Shown here in pieces: positions 40,151 through 51,482 of a stretch of 64,000 nt of DNA; positions within the stretch are counted from its first letter, which is position 1; the number at the start of each line of letters is the position of its first letter. The position numbers and the translations under genes were made by a program. The stretch spans positions 620,001-684,000 of the forward strand of contig NZ_CP016162.1 in assembly GCF_001941865.1 (NCBI RefSeq), read 5' to 3'. The notes under the pieces are model-generated. The model worked only from the letters and a program-made list of their open reading frames with translations, made no database searches and had not been told where the DNA came from. Source of the DNA: Pseudomonas alcaliphila JAB1 (GTDB lineage Bacteria > Pseudomonadota > Gammaproteobacteria > Pseudomonadales > Pseudomonadaceae).

Positions 40151-41211
40151 AAGGCGCCGTGCCGCTCCAGAGCCCATGCCACATGCTCGCGTACTAGCTC
40201 CGACGGGTGTTCGCGGCGCGCCTGCAGAGCCTGTAGTACCGGGATGGTGGATGGCGCATTGCCAAGGCCGACCGCCAGGTTACGCAGCCAGCGCTCGTAG
40301 CCGGCACGGCGTAGCGGCGAGCCTTCGGTGCGGCTGAGAAACTCCTCTTCCGTCCACATGAACAGCTCGGCCAGGCCGCTGTTGTCCAGGCCGTGGCGCG
40401 GCTGGAAGTCGCCCTGCTCGGTGGGGCGAGCGAAGCGATTCCAGGGGCAGACGATCTGACAGTCGTCGCAGCCGAACACGCGGTTGCCGATGGGCGCACG
40501 CAGCTCTTCGGGGATCGAGCCTTTTAGCTCGATGGTCAGGTAGGAGATGCAGCGCCGGGCATCCAGCACGTAGGGCCCGGCGAAGGCCGCAGTGGGGCAG
40601 ATATCCATGCACGCGCTGCAGCGTCCGCAATGCTCGCTGGCGTGTGGGGCATCCACCGGCAGTGGCAGGTCGACGAACAGCTCGCCGAGAAAGAAATAGC
40701 TGCCGGCCTTGCGATTGAGTACCAGGGTGTTCTTGCCGATCCAGCCGAGACCGGCTTTTTCGGCGATGGCCTTTTCTAGCACTGGGGCGCTGTCGACGAA
40801 GGCGCGGTAGCCGAACGGACCGATCTGCTGCTGGATGCGTTCGGCCAGTTGTTGCAGGCGCTTGCGGATCAGTTTGTGGTAGTCGCGGCCCAGGGCGTAG
40901 CGCGATACGTAGGCCTGCTCCGACTCTTTGAGGCGCTGGGCCATCTGCGTGTTGCCGGGCAGATAGTCCATGCGCAGCGACACCACGCGCAGGGTGCCAG
41001 GTACCAGTTCGTCCGGGTGTGAGCGCTTGCTGCCGTGGGCGGCCATGTACTCCATCTCGCCCTGATAGCCGGCTGCCAGCCAGCGTTGCAGGTGTGCCTC
41101 GTGTTCGCCCAGCTCGACATCGGTGATGCCGACCTGCTGAAAGCCCAGCTCACGCCCCCAGTCCTTGATGGACAGGGCCAGAGCATTGAGGTCGAGGGTT
41201 TGATCGGACAT
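40147..41211 (-). CDS. queG: QueG, epoxyqueuosine reductase
   Basis: Cobalamin and iron-sulfur enzyme for the last step of queuosine in tRNA. 354 residues. Two 4Fe-4S cluster motifs are visible: CGRCSACMDICP and CDDCQIVCPWN. The C-terminal HEAT-like repeat region follows. Start at ATG 41211 is chosen because the 22 extra residues to 41277 run into the divergent nnr promoter region. Divergent from nnr; the E. coli counterpart is at the same place. Confidence 0.95.
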   Translation of the reverse strand: MSDQTLDLNALALSIKDWGRELGFQQVGITDVELGEHEAHLQRWLAAGYQGEMEYMAAHGSKRSHPDELVPGTLRVVSLRMDYLPGNTQMAQRLKESEQAYVSRYALGRDYHKLIRKRLQQLAERIQQQIGPFGYRAFVDSAPVLEKAIAEKAGLGWIGKNTLVLNRKAGSYFFLGELFVDLPLPVDAPHASEHCGRCSACMDICPTAAFAGPYVLDARRCISYLTIELKGSIPEELRAPIGNRVFGCDDCQIVCPWNRFARPTEQGDFQPRHGLDNSGLAELFMWTEEEFLSRTEGSPLRRAGYERWLRNLAVGLGNAPSTIPVLQALQARREHPSELVREHVAWALERHGAL

Positions 41212-41271
41212 GGGCGGGCGCAGGCGATGGACGTAGGTATAATTCTGCCAGACATCCGTGGTGAGCGAGCC

Positions 41272-42771
41272 ATGCATCTACTACCAGCCTCTTTGCCGTT
41301 GAGCCTGCACAGTGCCGAACAGGTGCGTGCGCTGGATGCGCAGTTGATCGCCGCCGGCACGCCCGGTTTCGAGTTGATGCAACGCGCCGCCCACGCGGCC
41401 TGGCGCGCCTTGCGCAGGCGCTGGCCGGATGCTGGCGAAATCACCGTGCTGGCCGGGAGTGGTAACAATGCCGGTGACGGCTACCTGATTGCCGCTCTGG
41501 CTCAGCGTGCCGGTTGGCGCGTGCGCGTGCTGGCGGTGGGTGATCCCGCTGCTCTGAGTGGCGATGCTGAGCAGGCCGGCGCCGAGGCGCGAAGGGCGGG
41601 CGTCGATGTGCTGCCCTGGAGCGAATGCGCACCACTGGCTGGCATCGTGGTCGATGCGTTGCTCGGCACGGGGCTGGCTGGTGCGGTGCGTGAGCCTTAT
41701 GCCCAGGCGATTTGCATGCTCAACCATGGTGGCTTGCCGGTGCTGGCGGTGGATATTCCTTCTGGTTTGCACGCCGATAGCGGCGCGTGTCTTGGTGTGG
41801 CAGTGCGCGCCGATCTGACCGTGACCTTCATCGCCCTCAAGCTCGGCCTGCTGACGGGCGTTGGCCCGGAGCTGTGCGGCGAGCTGCAGTTCGACGATCT
41901 GCAGGGCGATGCTCGGCTATTGGCCCAGGCGCCCAGCGTGGCGCAGCGTCTCGATCCGGCCAATCTGCCGCGCCTTGCGGCTCGGTCGCCGGTGGCGCAC
42001 AAGGGTCAGTTCGGTCACCTGCTGGTGATCGGTGGCGATCTGGGCATGGGCGGCGCTGCGCTGCTCTGTGCCGACAGTGCCCTGCGTGCCGGCACTGGCC
42101 TGGTGTCACTGGCGACACGAGGTGAGCATGTCGCGGCCGCTTTGGTGCGACGGCCTGAAATCATGTGTGCGGCGGTGGCGTCGGCCAATCAGCTGTTGGC
42201 ACTCACCGAGCGCGCCGATGTCTGCGTGGTGGGGCCTGGCCTGGGTCAGGGGGCCTGGTCGCGCAGTTTGCTGTCTGGCGTCTGTGGTCTCGATATGCCT
42301 CAGGTCTGGGATGCCGATGCGCTCAATCTGCTGGCTGCCGGCCAGGTCGCCGCGCCTGATCAGGGCGTGCTCACGCCGCATCCGGGCGAAGCGGCGCGTT
42401 TGCTGGGTATCGATACCGCAAGCGTGCAGGCTGATCGGCCGGCTGCCGTGCGGGCCCTGGCGCAACGTTTTGGCCTGGTGGTGGTGCTCAAGGGCGCAGG
42501 CAGCCTGGTCGCAGCACCGGATGGGCGTCTGGCGCTGTGTGATCGCGGTCATCCGGCGATGGCGGGAGCCGGCTTGGGTGATGTTCTGGCAGGATTGATC
42601 GGTGCGCTGCTGGCGCAGGGCATGGCAGCGTATGATGCGGCCTGCCTGGCGGTATGGCTGCATGCACGTGCCGGTGAGGTGCTGGCTGCGCAGGGGCGCG
42701 GGCTGGCTGCCGGTGATCTGCCCTGCACCATTCGTCAGTTATTGGAGGAGTTGTGTCCTTGTGTGAAGTGA
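41272..42771 (+). CDS. nnr: Nnr, bifunctional NAD(P)H-hydrate epimerase / ADP-dependent dehydratase
   Basis: Repairs hydrated NAD(P)H. 499 residues. N-terminal epimerase (YjeF_N, about 1-210) with [13 protein letters not shown], and C-terminal ribokinase-like dehydratase with [22 protein letters not shown] and [11 protein letters not shown]. Start at ATG 41272 near the divergent queG start; a much earlier in-frame ATG at 41035 lies inside queG on the other strand. First gene of the long forward block; its 3' end overlaps tsaE by 19 bases. Confidence 0.94.
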   Translation: MHLLPASLPLSLHSAEQVRALDAQLIAAGTPGFELMQRAAHAAWRALRRRWPDAGEITVLAGSGNNAGDGYLIAALAQRAGWRVRVLAVGDPAALSGDAEQAGAEARRAGVDVLPWSECAPLAGIVVDALLGTGLAGAVREPYAQAICMLNHGGLPVLAVDIPSGLHADSGACLGVAVRADLTVTFIALKLGLLTGVGPELCGELQFDDLQGDARLLAQAPSVAQRLDPANLPRLAARSPVAHKGQFGHLLVIGGDLGMGGAALLCADSALRAGTGLVSLATRGEHVAAALVRRPEIMCAAVASANQLLALTERADVCVVGPGLGQGAWSRSLLSGVCGLDMPQVWDADALNLLAAGQVAAPDQGVLTPHPGEAARLLGIDTASVQADRPAAVRALAQRFGLVVVLKGAGSLVAAPDGRLALCDRGHPAMAGAGLGDVLAGLIGALLAQGMAAYDAACLAVWLHARAGEVLAAQGRGLAAGDLPCTIRQLLEELCPCVK

Positions 42772-43226
42772 AACTCGAAGCGGCCGACGAAGCCGCAATG
42801 CTGACTCTGGGGGCGCGGATCGCCGAGATCAGTGGGGGGCAGGGCATCATCTATCTGCATGGTGATCTGGGCGCCGGTAAAACCACCCTTTCACGCGGCA
42901 TTCTGCGCGGCCTGGGCCATGCTGGTGCGGTCAAGAGTCCGACCTTTACCCTGGTCGAACCCTACGAAATTGGCGACATGCGTGCCTTTCATTTCGATCT
43001 TTATCGTCTGGTCGATCCTGAGGAATTGGAGTTTCTCGGCATCCGCGATTACTTCGAGGGGGATGCCTTGTGCCTGATCGAATGGCCGCAGCGTGGCGCG
43101 GGCGTTTTGCCAAAGCCCGACCTGGACATTACCATTAGCCCCCAAGCGAGCGGCCGTTCGCTGTTGCTGCAGGGGCATGGGGCTCGAGGGGAGGCCTGGT
43201 GCAAGGCCCTGAGCAGCAAGGAATGA
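42753..43226 (+). CDS. tsaE: TsaE, tRNA t6A synthesis ATPase
   Basis: ATPase that works with TsaB, TsaD and TsaC to make t6A37 in tRNA. 157 residues. Walker [10 protein letters not shown] and the SPTF switch segment are clear. Start is GTG 42753 with GGAGGAG just upstream, both inside the end of nnr. The next gene amiB follows after 10 bases. Confidence 0.95.
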   Translation: MSLCEVKLEAADEAAMLTLGARIAEISGGQGIIYLHGDLGAGKTTLSRGILRGLGHAGAVKSPTFTLVEPYEIGDMRAFHFDLYRLVDPEELEFLGIRDYFEGDALCLIEWPQRGAGVLPKPDLDITISPQASGRSLLLQGHGARGEAWCKALSSKE

Positions 43227-43236
43227 ATAAGAAGCG

Positions 43237-44664
43237 ATGGGGTTGGTTATGCGCATAGGCGCGCTGGTTACAGCTGTGGGGGTGTTGTTGGCGGCCCTGG
43301 CTGCCGAGGCCCTGGCTGCCTCCGATATACGGAGCGTGCGTCTGTGGCGTGCCCCGGACAATACCCGTCTGGTCTTCGATCTGTCTGGCCCGGTACAGCA
43401 CAGCGTGTTCACCCTTGCCGCACCTGATCGCATCGTTATCGACGTCAGTGGCGCCAAGTTGGCTACCAGTCTCGAGCAACTTTCGCTGGCCAACACCCCG
43501 ATTACCGGTGTGCGCTCGGCCCAGCGCAGCGCTGATGACCTGCGCGTGGTCATCGATTTGTCGGCGCCGGTGTCGCCAAAGAGCTTTACCCTCGCGCCCA
43601 ATCAGCAATATGGCCATCGCCTGGTGGTCGATTTGTTCGATCAGGGCAGTGCGCCACCCGCCACGCAGGCGCCCAGCATTGCCGCCAGCGCACCTCCTGT
43701 GCCGGTAACGCCAACCCAGCCACCACCGAAGTTGACGCCTGTGCCCAATGGCAAGCGCGATATCGTCGTCGCCATTGATGCCGGCCATGGTGGTGAGGAC
43801 CCGGGTGCGTTGTCGCCGGTCAAGGGGCAGTACGAAAAGAACGTGACCCTGGCCATCTCCAGAGAGTTGCAGCGGCAGATCAATGCCGAAAAGGGCTTCC
43901 GTGCCGAACTGGTGCGCACCGGTGACTATTTCATTCCGCTGCGTAAACGCACCGAGATCGCGCGCAAGAAAGGCGCAGACCTGTTCGTGTCCATTCATGC
44001 CGACGCGGCGCCGCGGGCTTCGGCGTTCGGCGCTTCGGTCTATGCCCTGTCCGAACGGGGTGCTACGTCCGAGACGGCGCGCTGGCTGGCCGATGCCGAG
44101 AACCAGTCCGACCTGATCGGTGGCGCCGGCAATGTCAGTCTCGACGACAAGGACAAGATGCTCGCCGGCGTGTTGCTGGATCTGTCGATGACCGCTTCGC
44201 TGTCCTCCAGTCTCAATGTCGGGCAGAAGGTGCTGTCGAACATGGGCGGCATCACCCCGCTGCACAAACGGCGCGTCGAGCAGGCAGGCTTCATGGTGCT
44301 GAAATCGCCGGATATTCCTTCGATTCTGGTTGAGACCGGTTTCATCTCCAACCCCAACGAAGCCAAGAAACTGCATACCGCCAGCCATCAGCAGGCGCTG
44401 GCGCGTTCGATCACCACCGGGGTCAAGCAGTTCTTCCATGAGAACCCGCCGCCTGGCACCTACGTTGCCTGGCTGCGTGATGAAGGCAAGATCGCCGCTG
44501 GCCCGCGTGAGCATGTGGTGGCACGCGGCGAGAGCCTGGCGCTGATCGCCCAGCGCTACCAGATCAGCCTGGCGTCCCTGCGTAGTGCCAACAAGCTCAA
44601 TGGTGACGTGATCAAGGTCGGCCAGACATTGCAGATACCCGCCACAGCGCTGGCAGCCCAGTAG
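43237..44664 (+). CDS. amiB: AmiB-type N-acetylmuramoyl-L-alanine amidase
   Basis: Periplasmic amidase that splits septal peptidoglycan. 475 residues: signal peptide ending ALAA, AMIN domain (about 30-125), Amidase_3 domain (about 170-390) with [18 protein letters not shown] and ETGFISN (zinc ligands and catalytic Glu), a Pro-rich linker in between, and a C-terminal LysM repeat (about 427-470). The start may be ATG 43237 or the ATG at 43249; I take the first. Its TAG shares its last base with the mutL GTG start. Confidence 0.94.
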   Translation: MGLVMRIGALVTAVGVLLAALAAEALAASDIRSVRLWRAPDNTRLVFDLSGPVQHSVFTLAAPDRIVIDVSGAKLATSLEQLSLANTPITGVRSAQRSADDLRVVIDLSAPVSPKSFTLAPNQQYGHRLVVDLFDQGSAPPATQAPSIAASAPPVPVTPTQPPPKLTPVPNGKRDIVVAIDAGHGGEDPGALSPVKGQYEKNVTLAISRELQRQINAEKGFRAELVRTGDYFIPLRKRTEIARKKGADLFVSIHADAAPRASAFGASVYALSERGATSETARWLADAENQSDLIGGAGNVSLDDKDKMLAGVLLDLSMTASLSSSLNVGQKVLSNMGGITPLHKRRVEQAGFMVLKSPDIPSILVETGFISNPNEAKKLHTASHQQALARSITTGVKQFFHENPPPGTYVAWLRDEGKIAAGPREHVVARGESLALIAQRYQISLASLRSANKLNGDVIKVGQTLQIPATALAAQ

Positions 44665-46544
44665 TGAGTGTCATGTCCCGTATTCATTTGCTCAGCCCGC
44701 GCCTGGCCAACCAGATCGCTGCGGGCGAGGTGGTCGAGCGTCCGGCTTCGGTCGCCAAGGAACTGCTGGAAAACAGCCTGGACTCCGGTGCGCGGCGTAT
44801 CGATGTCGACGTCGAGCAGGGCGGTGTCAAACTGCTCAAGGTGCGTGACGACGGTGGTGGTATCGCCCCAGACGACCTGCCGCTGGCATTGGCGCGCCAT
44901 GCCACCAGCAAGATTCGTGAGTTGGAAGATCTCGAGGCGGTGCTCAGCATGGGCTTTCGTGGCGAGGCGCTGGCGTCGATCAGCTCGGTGTCGCGCCTGA
45001 CCCTGACCTCGCGTACCGCCGACGCCGACCAGGCCTGGCAGGTGGAAACCGAAGGCCGTGACATGGAGCCGCGTGTGCAGCCTGCTGCACACCCAGTGGG
45101 TACCTCGGTGGAAGTGCGTGACCTGTTTTTCAATACCCCGGCGCGGCGCAAGTTCCTGCGTGCCGAGAAGACCGAGTTCGATCACCTGCAGGAGGTGATC
45201 AAGCGCCTGGCGCTGGCGCGGTTCGATGTGGCTTTCCATCTGCGTCACAACGGCAAGACCGTGTTTGCCCTGCACGAGGCTGGCGACGAAGTCAGCCGTG
45301 CGCGCCGCGTCGCCTCTGTCTGCGGACCGGCTTTTCTGGAGCAGGCGCTGCCCATCGAGATCGAGCGTGGTGGCCTGCGCTTGTGGGGTTGGGTCGGCTT
45401 GCCGACCTTCTCCCGCAGCCAGGCGGATCTGCAGTATTTCTACGTCAACGGCCGCATGGTGCGCGACAAGTTGGTGGCCCATGCGGTGCGCCAGGCCTAT
45501 CGCGACGTGCTGTTCAATGGCCGGCACCCGACCTTCGTGCTGTTTCTGGAAATCGATCCGTCGACGGTGGACGTCAATGTTCACCCAACCAAGCATGAAG
45601 TGCGTTTTCGTGACAGCCGCATGGTCCATGACTTCCTCTACGGCACCCTGCATCGCGCCCTGGCCGATGTACGCCCGGAAGATCAGGTGGCGGCTCCGGC
45701 AGCCATCTCACCCATGGCGCGCCCGAGCGGCCTGGCTGCCGGAGAGTTTGGCCCGCAGGGCGAAATGGGTCTGGCGGCCAGCATTCTTGAAACCCCGGCT
45801 CCCAGCCTGCAGCCGGCCTGGCGCGGCAGTGGTGCTGGCTACCAGCAGCCTGCAGGTAACCCCGGCGTATCCGCTGGCGAAGCCCAGGCAGCGTATCGCG
45901 AGTACTTCTCGCCGCTGCCGAGCGCTCAGGCTCAGTCGATGCCGCAGGAGCAGGGCGACATTCCACCACTCGGTTACGCCGTGGCGCAGCTCAAAGGCGT
46001 CTACATCCTCGCCGAAAACGCTCAGGGCCTGGTGGTGGTGGACATGCACGCCGCGCACGAGCGCATCACTTACGAGCGGCTCAAGCACGCCATGGCCAGT
46101 GAGGGCTTGCGCGGCCAGCCGCTGCTGGTGCCGGAGTCCATCGCCCTCAGCCAGCGCGAGGCCGATTGCGCCGAGGAGCATGGTGAGTGGTTCCAGCGCC
46201 TGGGCTTCGAGCTGCAGCGCCTGGGTGAGGAAACCGTGGCGATTCGCCAGATTCCGGCACTGCTCAAACAGGCTGAGGCCACCCAGCTGGTGCGTGACGT
46301 GCTGGCCGATCTGCTCGAGTACGGCACCAGCGACCGCATCCAGGCACATCTCAACGAGCTGCTGGCGACCATGGCCTGCCACGGTGCGGTGCGCGCCAAC
46401 CGGCGCCTGACCATTCCCGAGATGAACGCCCTGCTGCGCGATATGGAACAGACCGAACGCAGTGGCCAGTGCAACCACGGGCGTCCGACCTGGACGCAGT
46501 TGAGTATGGATCAGCTCGACAAGTTGTTCATGCGTGGTCAGTAA
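44664..46544 (+). CDS. mutL: MutL, DNA mismatch repair protein
   Basis: Coordinates mismatch repair. 626 residues. GHKL ATPase motifs NSLDSGA, DDGGGI and GFRGEAL are intact. Unlike E. coli MutL, the C-terminal domain carries the endonuclease motif [12 protein letters not shown], as in P. aeruginosa, so strand nicking by MutL is expected. GTG 44664 overlaps the amiB stop by one base; this start gives the 14-residue lead-in ([14 protein letters not shown]) that fits the P. aeruginosa protein from memory. An ATG lies three codons on at 44673. Confidence 0.96.
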   Translation: MSVMSRIHLLSPRLANQIAAGEVVERPASVAKELLENSLDSGARRIDVDVEQGGVKLLKVRDDGGGIAPDDLPLALARHATSKIRELEDLEAVLSMGFRGEALASISSVSRLTLTSRTADADQAWQVETEGRDMEPRVQPAAHPVGTSVEVRDLFFNTPARRKFLRAEKTEFDHLQEVIKRLALARFDVAFHLRHNGKTVFALHEAGDEVSRARRVASVCGPAFLEQALPIEIERGGLRLWGWVGLPTFSRSQADLQYFYVNGRMVRDKLVAHAVRQAYRDVLFNGRHPTFVLFLEIDPSTVDVNVHPTKHEVRFRDSRMVHDFLYGTLHRALADVRPEDQVAAPAAISPMARPSGLAAGEFGPQGEMGLAASILETPAPSLQPAWRGSGAGYQQPAGNPGVSAGEAQAAYREYFSPLPSAQAQSMPQEQGDIPPLGYAVAQLKGVYILAENAQGLVVVDMHAAHERITYERLKHAMASEGLRGQPLLVPESIALSQREADCAEEHGEWFQRLGFELQRLGEETVAIRQIPALLKQAEATQLVRDVLADLLEYGTSDRIQAHLNELLATMACHGAVRANRRLTIPEMNALLRDMEQTERSGQCNHGRPTWTQLSMDQLDKLFMRGQ

Positions 46545-46597
46545 TTGAATGAAGCCCTGAGTCAGGGGCGCCCGTCTTCGTGTTTCGAGCCATATCG

Positions 46598-47569
46598 ATG
46601 TCTTCGCTTCCTCCTGCAATCTTCCTGATGGGCCCGACTGCCGCCGGCAAGACCGATCTGGCCCTGGAGCTGGCGCGCGTATTGCCGTGTGACCTGATCA
46701 GTGTCGATTCGGCGCTGGTCTATCGCGGTATGGACATCGGCACGGCCAAGCCCGAGCGAGTCGTTCTGGACGAATTTCCCCATGCGTTGATCGATATTCG
46801 CGATCCGCTCGAGAGTTATTCGGCGGCGGAATTTCGCGCCGATGCCCTGGCTGCCATGGCCGAGAGCGCCGCACGTGGGCGTATTCCGCTGCTGGTAGGC
46901 GGCACCATGCTCTATTACAAGGCGCTGTTGGAGGGCTTGGCCGATATGCCCAGCGCCGACCCAGCCATCCGCGCCGAGCTGGAAGCAAGGGCCGCAGCCG
47001 AAGGTTGGGAGGCGCTGCATCGGGAGCTGGCTGAGGTCGATCCGCAGTCCGCCGCGCGCATCCATCCCAACGATCCGCAGCGTCTGACCCGGGCGCTTGA
47101 GGTCTATCGCGTGAGCGGCCTGAGCATGACCGAGCATCGCCTGCGCCAGGCTGCAGGAAATCCCGATGCGGGCACATCAGGCACCGGGCAATTACCCTAT
47201 ACTGTTGCTCAGCTTGCTATCGCACCAGCGCAGCGTCAGGTTTTGCATGACCGCATCGCTCAACGATTTCGGGTGATGTTGGAACAGGGTTTCGTGGAAG
47301 AGGTCGAAGCCCTGCGTAGACGAAGTGACTTGCACGCGGGATTGCCGTCTATACGGGCGGTGGGTTATCGCCAGTTATGGGAATACCTCGATGGCGAGCT
47401 GTCCCGGGACGATATGGTCGAGCGGGGCATCATCGCCACTCGGCAATTGGCCAAGCGTCAGTTCACCTGGCTACGCGGTTGGGAGAACTTGCATTGGCTC
47501 GATAGCCTGGCCTGCGACAATCTGTCTCGCGCCTTGAAATACCTGGAAAGCGTCTCCATATTGAAATGA
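46598..47569 (+). CDS. miaA: MiaA, tRNA dimethylallyltransferase
   Basis: Adds an isopentenyl group to A37 of tRNAs reading UNN codons. 323 residues. P-loop [11 protein letters not shown], then [16 protein letters not shown] with the catalytic Asp/Thr region, and [12 protein letters not shown] 46598 opens the family-typical [17 protein letters not shown]; a GTG at 46580 would add six residues. It is 53 bases downstream of mutL and 100 before hfq. Confidence 0.95.
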   Translation: MSSLPPAIFLMGPTAAGKTDLALELARVLPCDLISVDSALVYRGMDIGTAKPERVVLDEFPHALIDIRDPLESYSAAEFRADALAAMAESAARGRIPLLVGGTMLYYKALLEGLADMPSADPAIRAELEARAAAEGWEALHRELAEVDPQSAARIHPNDPQRLTRALEVYRVSGLSMTEHRLRQAAGNPDAGTSGTGQLPYTVAQLAIAPAQRQVLHDRIAQRFRVMLEQGFVEEVEALRRRSDLHAGLPSIRAVGYRQLWEYLDGELSRDDMVERGIIATRQLAKRQFTWLRGWENLHWLDSLACDNLSRALKYLESVSILK

Positions 47570-47648
47570 GACCTTGCCGCTGGTCGTCTATCCTTGGGGG
47601 TGGGACGGCCTGAAGCCATTGTTTACCTACTAAAATTATTGAAATTGA

Positions 47649-47930
<282 letters not shown>

Positions 47931-47942
47931 TAGGGGGCTGCA

Positions 47943-49244
47943 TTGTTCTTCGAGCGTCATGAGGGCGGTGAGCGGGCCATCCTGGTTCATCTGGAAGGCC
48001 AAGACTCCGAGGCGAGCGAAGACCCCCAGGAGTTCCAGGAATTGGCCATGTCGGCAGGCGCCGACATGGTCGCTTTCTTTAGCGTGCCCAGCAGTCGTCT
48101 GACTGCCAAGTTCCTTATCGGCAGCGGCAAGGTCGAGGAGCTGCGCGATCAGGTCAAGGCCATTGAGGCCGATCTGGTCATCTTCAATCACACCCTGACG
48201 CCGAGCCAGGAGCGCAACCTCGAGCGCGCCTTCGAGTGTCGTGTGCTCGATCGTACCGGGTTGATCCTCGATATCTTCGCTCAGCGTGCGCGCACTCACG
48301 AAGGCAAGCTGCAGGTCGAGTTGGCTCAGCTCGATCACATGAGTACGCGCCTGGTGCGTGGCTGGACCCACCTCGAGCGGCAGAAGGGGGGTATCGGCCT
48401 GCGTGGTCCGGGTGAAACCCAGCTGGAAACCGACCGCCGCTTGCTGCGCGTGCGTATTCGCCAGATCAAGCAGAAGCTCGAGAAGGTGCGCAGTCAGCGC
48501 GAGCAGGCGCGCCGTGGGCGCAGGCGCGCGGATATCCCTTCGGTTTCCCTGGTGGGTTACACCAACGCCGGCAAGTCCACGCTGTTCAATACGCTCACCA
48601 CCTCCGAGGTCTACGCGGCCGACCAGCTGTTCGCCACGCTCGACCCGACCTTGCGGCGTCTGCAGCTCGACGACCTTGGTCCGATCGTGCTGGCCGACAC
48701 CGTGGGTTTCATTCGCCACCTGCCGCACAAGCTGGTCGAGGCCTTCCGCGCTACGTTGGAAGAGTCGAGCAACTCCGATCTGCTGTTGCACGTGATCGAT
48801 GCCCATGAGCCCGAGCGTATGGCGCAGATCGAGCAGGTACAGAACGTGCTCAAGGAGATCGGCGCACACGAGTTGCCGATGCTCGAGGTATACAACAAGC
48901 TGGATTTGTTGGATGGTGTCGAGCCGCAGATCCAGCGCGATGCTGATGGCAAACCGCTGCGTGTCTGGTTGTCGGCCCGCGAGGGGCGTGGTCTTGAGCT
49001 GTTGCGTCAAGCAGTGGCGGAGTTGTTGGGCGAAGATTTGTTCGTCGCCACGCTGCAGCTGCCGCAACGGTTGGGGCGACTGCGTGCGCAGTTCTTCGCG
49101 CTGGGGGCGGTGCAGAGCGAAGAGCATGATGAGTTGGGGCGCAGCCTGCTGGCGGTACGTTTGCCACGAGTCGAGCTCAATCGCCTGGTGAGTCGCGAAG
49201 GTTTGGAGCCTCAAACCTTCATCGAGCAACATACTTTGCAATAA
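47943..49244 (+). CDS. hflX: HflX, ribosome-splitting GTPase
   Basis: Heat-shock GTPase that rescues stalled ribosomes. 433 residues, N-terminal HflX domain (about 1-190) and G domain with GYTNAGKSTLFN and DTVGFIRHLPHKL. The start is TTG 47943 with GGGGG upstream, 12 bases after the hfq stop; the protein then starts FFERHEGGERAI, as in other Pseudomonas HflX from memory. Confidence 0.95.
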   Translation: MFFERHEGGERAILVHLEGQDSEASEDPQEFQELAMSAGADMVAFFSVPSSRLTAKFLIGSGKVEELRDQVKAIEADLVIFNHTLTPSQERNLERAFECRVLDRTGLILDIFAQRARTHEGKLQVELAQLDHMSTRLVRGWTHLERQKGGIGLRGPGETQLETDRRLLRVRIRQIKQKLEKVRSQREQARRGRRRADIPSVSLVGYTNAGKSTLFNTLTTSEVYAADQLFATLDPTLRRLQLDDLGPIVLADTVGFIRHLPHKLVEAFRATLEESSNSDLLLHVIDAHEPERMAQIEQVQNVLKEIGAHELPMLEVYNKLDLLDGVEPQIQRDADGKPLRVWLSAREGRGLELLRQAVAELLGEDLFVATLQLPQRLGRLRAQFFALGAVQSEEHDELGRSLLAVRLPRVELNRLVSREGLEPQTFIEQHTLQ

Positions 49245-49296
49245 AGCCTGGGACGGTGGCTTTGCTGTCACCATAGGGCTTTGGGTAGCATTGGCC

Positions 49297-49325
49297 GGCG
49301 CGCCGTGGGCGCGCCTTCGCTTTAT
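49297..49325 (+). terminator. Candidate hairpin between hflX and hflK
   Basis: GGCGCGCC-GTG-GGCGCGCC, an 8-bp perfect stem with a 3-base loop, then TTCGCTTTATT. The tail is poor for a terminator, so this may be an attenuator or a partial terminator ahead of hflK. Confidence 0.5.
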
Positions 49326-49341
49326 TAGTACGGAGAACGCT

Positions 49342-50508
49342 ATGGCTTGGAATGAGCCGGGTGGCAACTCGAACAATCAAGACCCTTGGGGCGGCCGCAA
49401 AGGCGGTGGCCGGCAGGGGCCGCCGGATCTCGACGAAGCGTTCCGCAAGCTGCAAGAAAGCCTCAACGGGCTGTTTGGCGGTGGCAAGAAACGTGGTGAC
49501 GACGACTCTGGTCGCAGTGGCGGCGGTGGCTTCGGCCTGCTGTTCGTCGGTCTCGGCCTGTTGGCGGTGGTATGGCTGTACAGCGCGATCTACGTGGTGG
49601 ACGAACAGGAGCAGGCCGTGGTGCTGCGCTTCGGTAAGTACCACGAGACCGTTGGTCCGGGCCTGAATATCTATTTCCCGCCAATCGATCGCAAGTTCCA
49701 GGAAAACGTCACGCGTGAGCGCGCCTACAGCAAGCAGGGCGCCATGCTGACCGAAGACGAGAACATCATCGAAGTGCCGCTGACCGTGCAGTATCGGGTG
49801 AGCAACCTGCAGGACTTCGTGCTCAACGTCGAGCAGCCGGAAGTCAGTCTGCAGCACGCTACCGACAGTGCCGTGCGCCACGTGGTGGGTTCCACCGAGA
49901 TGGATCAGGTGCTGACCGAAGGTCGTGAGCTGATAGCCAGCGAGGTGCGTGAGCGCCTGCAGCGTTTCCTCGACAACTACCGCACCGGTATCACCATCAC
50001 TCAGGTGAACATCCAGAGCGCTGCGGCGCCGCGTGAGGTTCAGGAAGCCTTCGACGACGTGATCCGTGCCCGTGAAGACGAGCAACGCGAGAAGAACCAG
50101 GCCGAGTCCTACGCCAACGGCGTGATTCCGGAAGCGCGTGGTCAGGCCCAGCGTCTGCTGGAAGAGGCCAACGGTTACCGTGATGAAGTCATCGCTCGCG
50201 CCCAGGGTGAGGCTGATCGCTTCACCAAGCTGGTCGCCGAGTACCGCAAGGCGCCCGAGATCACTCGCGAGCGTCTGTACATCGACACCATGCAGGAAGT
50301 GATGAGCAACACCAGCAAGGTTCTGGTCACCGGTGACAAGGGGCAGAACAACCTGCTCTATCTGCCGCTGGACAAGATGATCGACAGCCGTGGTGGTGCT
50401 TCTTCCTCCAGTTCTGCCAACAGCAGCAATTCGACAGCGCGTGATCCGGCCGTGCCGCTGAGCAGCGATATGTCGCAGCGTAACCTGCGTACCCGGGAGG
50501 GCCGTTGA
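49342..50508 (+). CDS. hflK: HflK, FtsH modulator, SPFH protein
   Basis: Inner-membrane protein that, with HflC, surrounds and restrains the FtsH protease. 388 residues. A Gly-rich cytosolic N-terminus (WGGRKGGGRQGPP), one membrane helix (about 65-86), then an SPFH/prohibitin domain (IYVVDEQEQAVVLRFGKY). GGAG lies 8 bases before ATG 49342; a longer reading from 49291 adds 17 residues. Its stop overlaps the hflC start (TGATG). Confidence 0.95.
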   Translation: MAWNEPGGNSNNQDPWGGRKGGGRQGPPDLDEAFRKLQESLNGLFGGGKKRGDDDSGRSGGGGFGLLFVGLGLLAVVWLYSAIYVVDEQEQAVVLRFGKYHETVGPGLNIYFPPIDRKFQENVTRERAYSKQGAMLTEDENIIEVPLTVQYRVSNLQDFVLNVEQPEVSLQHATDSAVRHVVGSTEMDQVLTEGRELIASEVRERLQRFLDNYRTGITITQVNIQSAAAPREVQEAFDDVIRAREDEQREKNQAESYANGVIPEARGQAQRLLEEANGYRDEVIARAQGEADRFTKLVAEYRKAPEITRERLYIDTMQEVMSNTSKVLVTGDKGQNNLLYLPLDKMIDSRGGASSSSSANSSNSTARDPAVPLSSDMSQRNLRTREGR

Positions 50509-51377
50509 TGAACAACAAGTCCCTGATCGGCCTGATCGTGGCCGTGGTTGTGGCCCTGGTGGCGTGGAACAGCTTCTATATCGTGGCGCAGACCGAGCGT
50601 GCGGTGCTGTTGCAGTTCGGGCGAGTGGTTCAGCCTGATGTGCAGCCCGGCCTGCATGTGAAGATCCCCTACGTCAACCAGGTGCGTATCTTCGACGGTC
50701 GTCTGCTGACGCTGGATTCGACGTCCTCGCGCTTCCTGACCCTGGAGAAGAAGGCGCTGATGGTCGATGCCTATGCCAAGTGGCGGGTGAAGGATGCCGA
50801 GCGCTTCTATCAGTCCACCTCGGGCATGAAGCAGGTCGCTGATGAGCGTCTGGCGCGTCGTCTGGAAGCATCGCTGCGTGACCAGTTCGGTAAGCGCACC
50901 CTGCACGAATCGGTATCCGGTGAGCGTGATGCGCTGATGGCTGACGTGACCGCGACCCTCAACCGCGCCGCCGAGCGTGAGCTGGGTATCGAAGTGGTCG
51001 ACGTTCGGGTCAAGGCCATTGACCTGCCGCGCGAAGTGAACCGCAGCGTGTTCGAGCGGATGAGCACCGAGCGTGAGCGTGAAGCGCGCGAGCATCGCGC
51101 CAAGGGTCGTGAGCTGGCCGAAGGTATTCGCGCCGATGCCGATCGTCAGCGCCGCGTACTGCTGGCTGAAGCCTATCGTGAAGCTGAAGAGCTGCGCGGT
51201 GACGGTGATGCCCAGGCTGCGTCCATCTACGCCAACGCCTTCGGTCAGGATCAGGAGTTCTACTCCTTCTACCGTAGCCTGCAGGCTTACCGCGAAAGCT
51301 TCGCTGACAAGCGTGATGTGCTGGTGCTGGACCCGGGCAGCGATTTCTTCCGCTACCTGGAAAAATCCAGGCCTTGA
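50508..51377 (+). CDS. hflC: HflC, FtsH modulator, SPFH protein
   Basis: 289 residues: membrane helix at about 5-24, SPFH domain opening FYIVAQTERAVLLQFG, then a long helical region ending FFRYLEKS. Forms the HflKC cage around FtsH. Start ATG 50508 with GGGAGG 7 bases upstream, overlapping the hflK stop by one base. Confidence 0.96.
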   Translation: MNNKSLIGLIVAVVVALVAWNSFYIVAQTERAVLLQFGRVVQPDVQPGLHVKIPYVNQVRIFDGRLLTLDSTSSRFLTLEKKALMVDAYAKWRVKDAERFYQSTSGMKQVADERLARRLEASLRDQFGKRTLHESVSGERDALMADVTATLNRAAERELGIEVVDVRVKAIDLPREVNRSVFERMSTEREREAREHRAKGRELAEGIRADADRQRRVLLAEAYREAEELRGDGDAQAASIYANAFGQDQEFYSFYRSLQAYRESFADKRDVLVLDPGSDFFRYLEKSRP

Positions 51378-51444
51378 CCGGCAACCCTGGCGGCGCGATG
51401 CGTCGCCAGGGTGACCGCAAGGTAAAACGTGGTATCATGCGGCA

Positions 51445-51467
51445 GCCGGGAAAATCCCGGCTTTTTT
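51445..51467 (+). terminator. Terminator or attenuator before the DUF2065 gene
   Basis: GCCGGG-AAAAT-CCCGGC followed by six T: a compact intrinsic terminator. A TATCAT -10-like box at 51432-51437 lies just before it, so a transcript starting there would meet the hairpin at once. A larger hairpin (CCCTGGCG / CGCCAGGG, 51385-51411) lies a little upstream, probably ending hflC. Confidence 0.75.
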
Positions 51468-51482
51468 GCGTCTGTGGGAATC

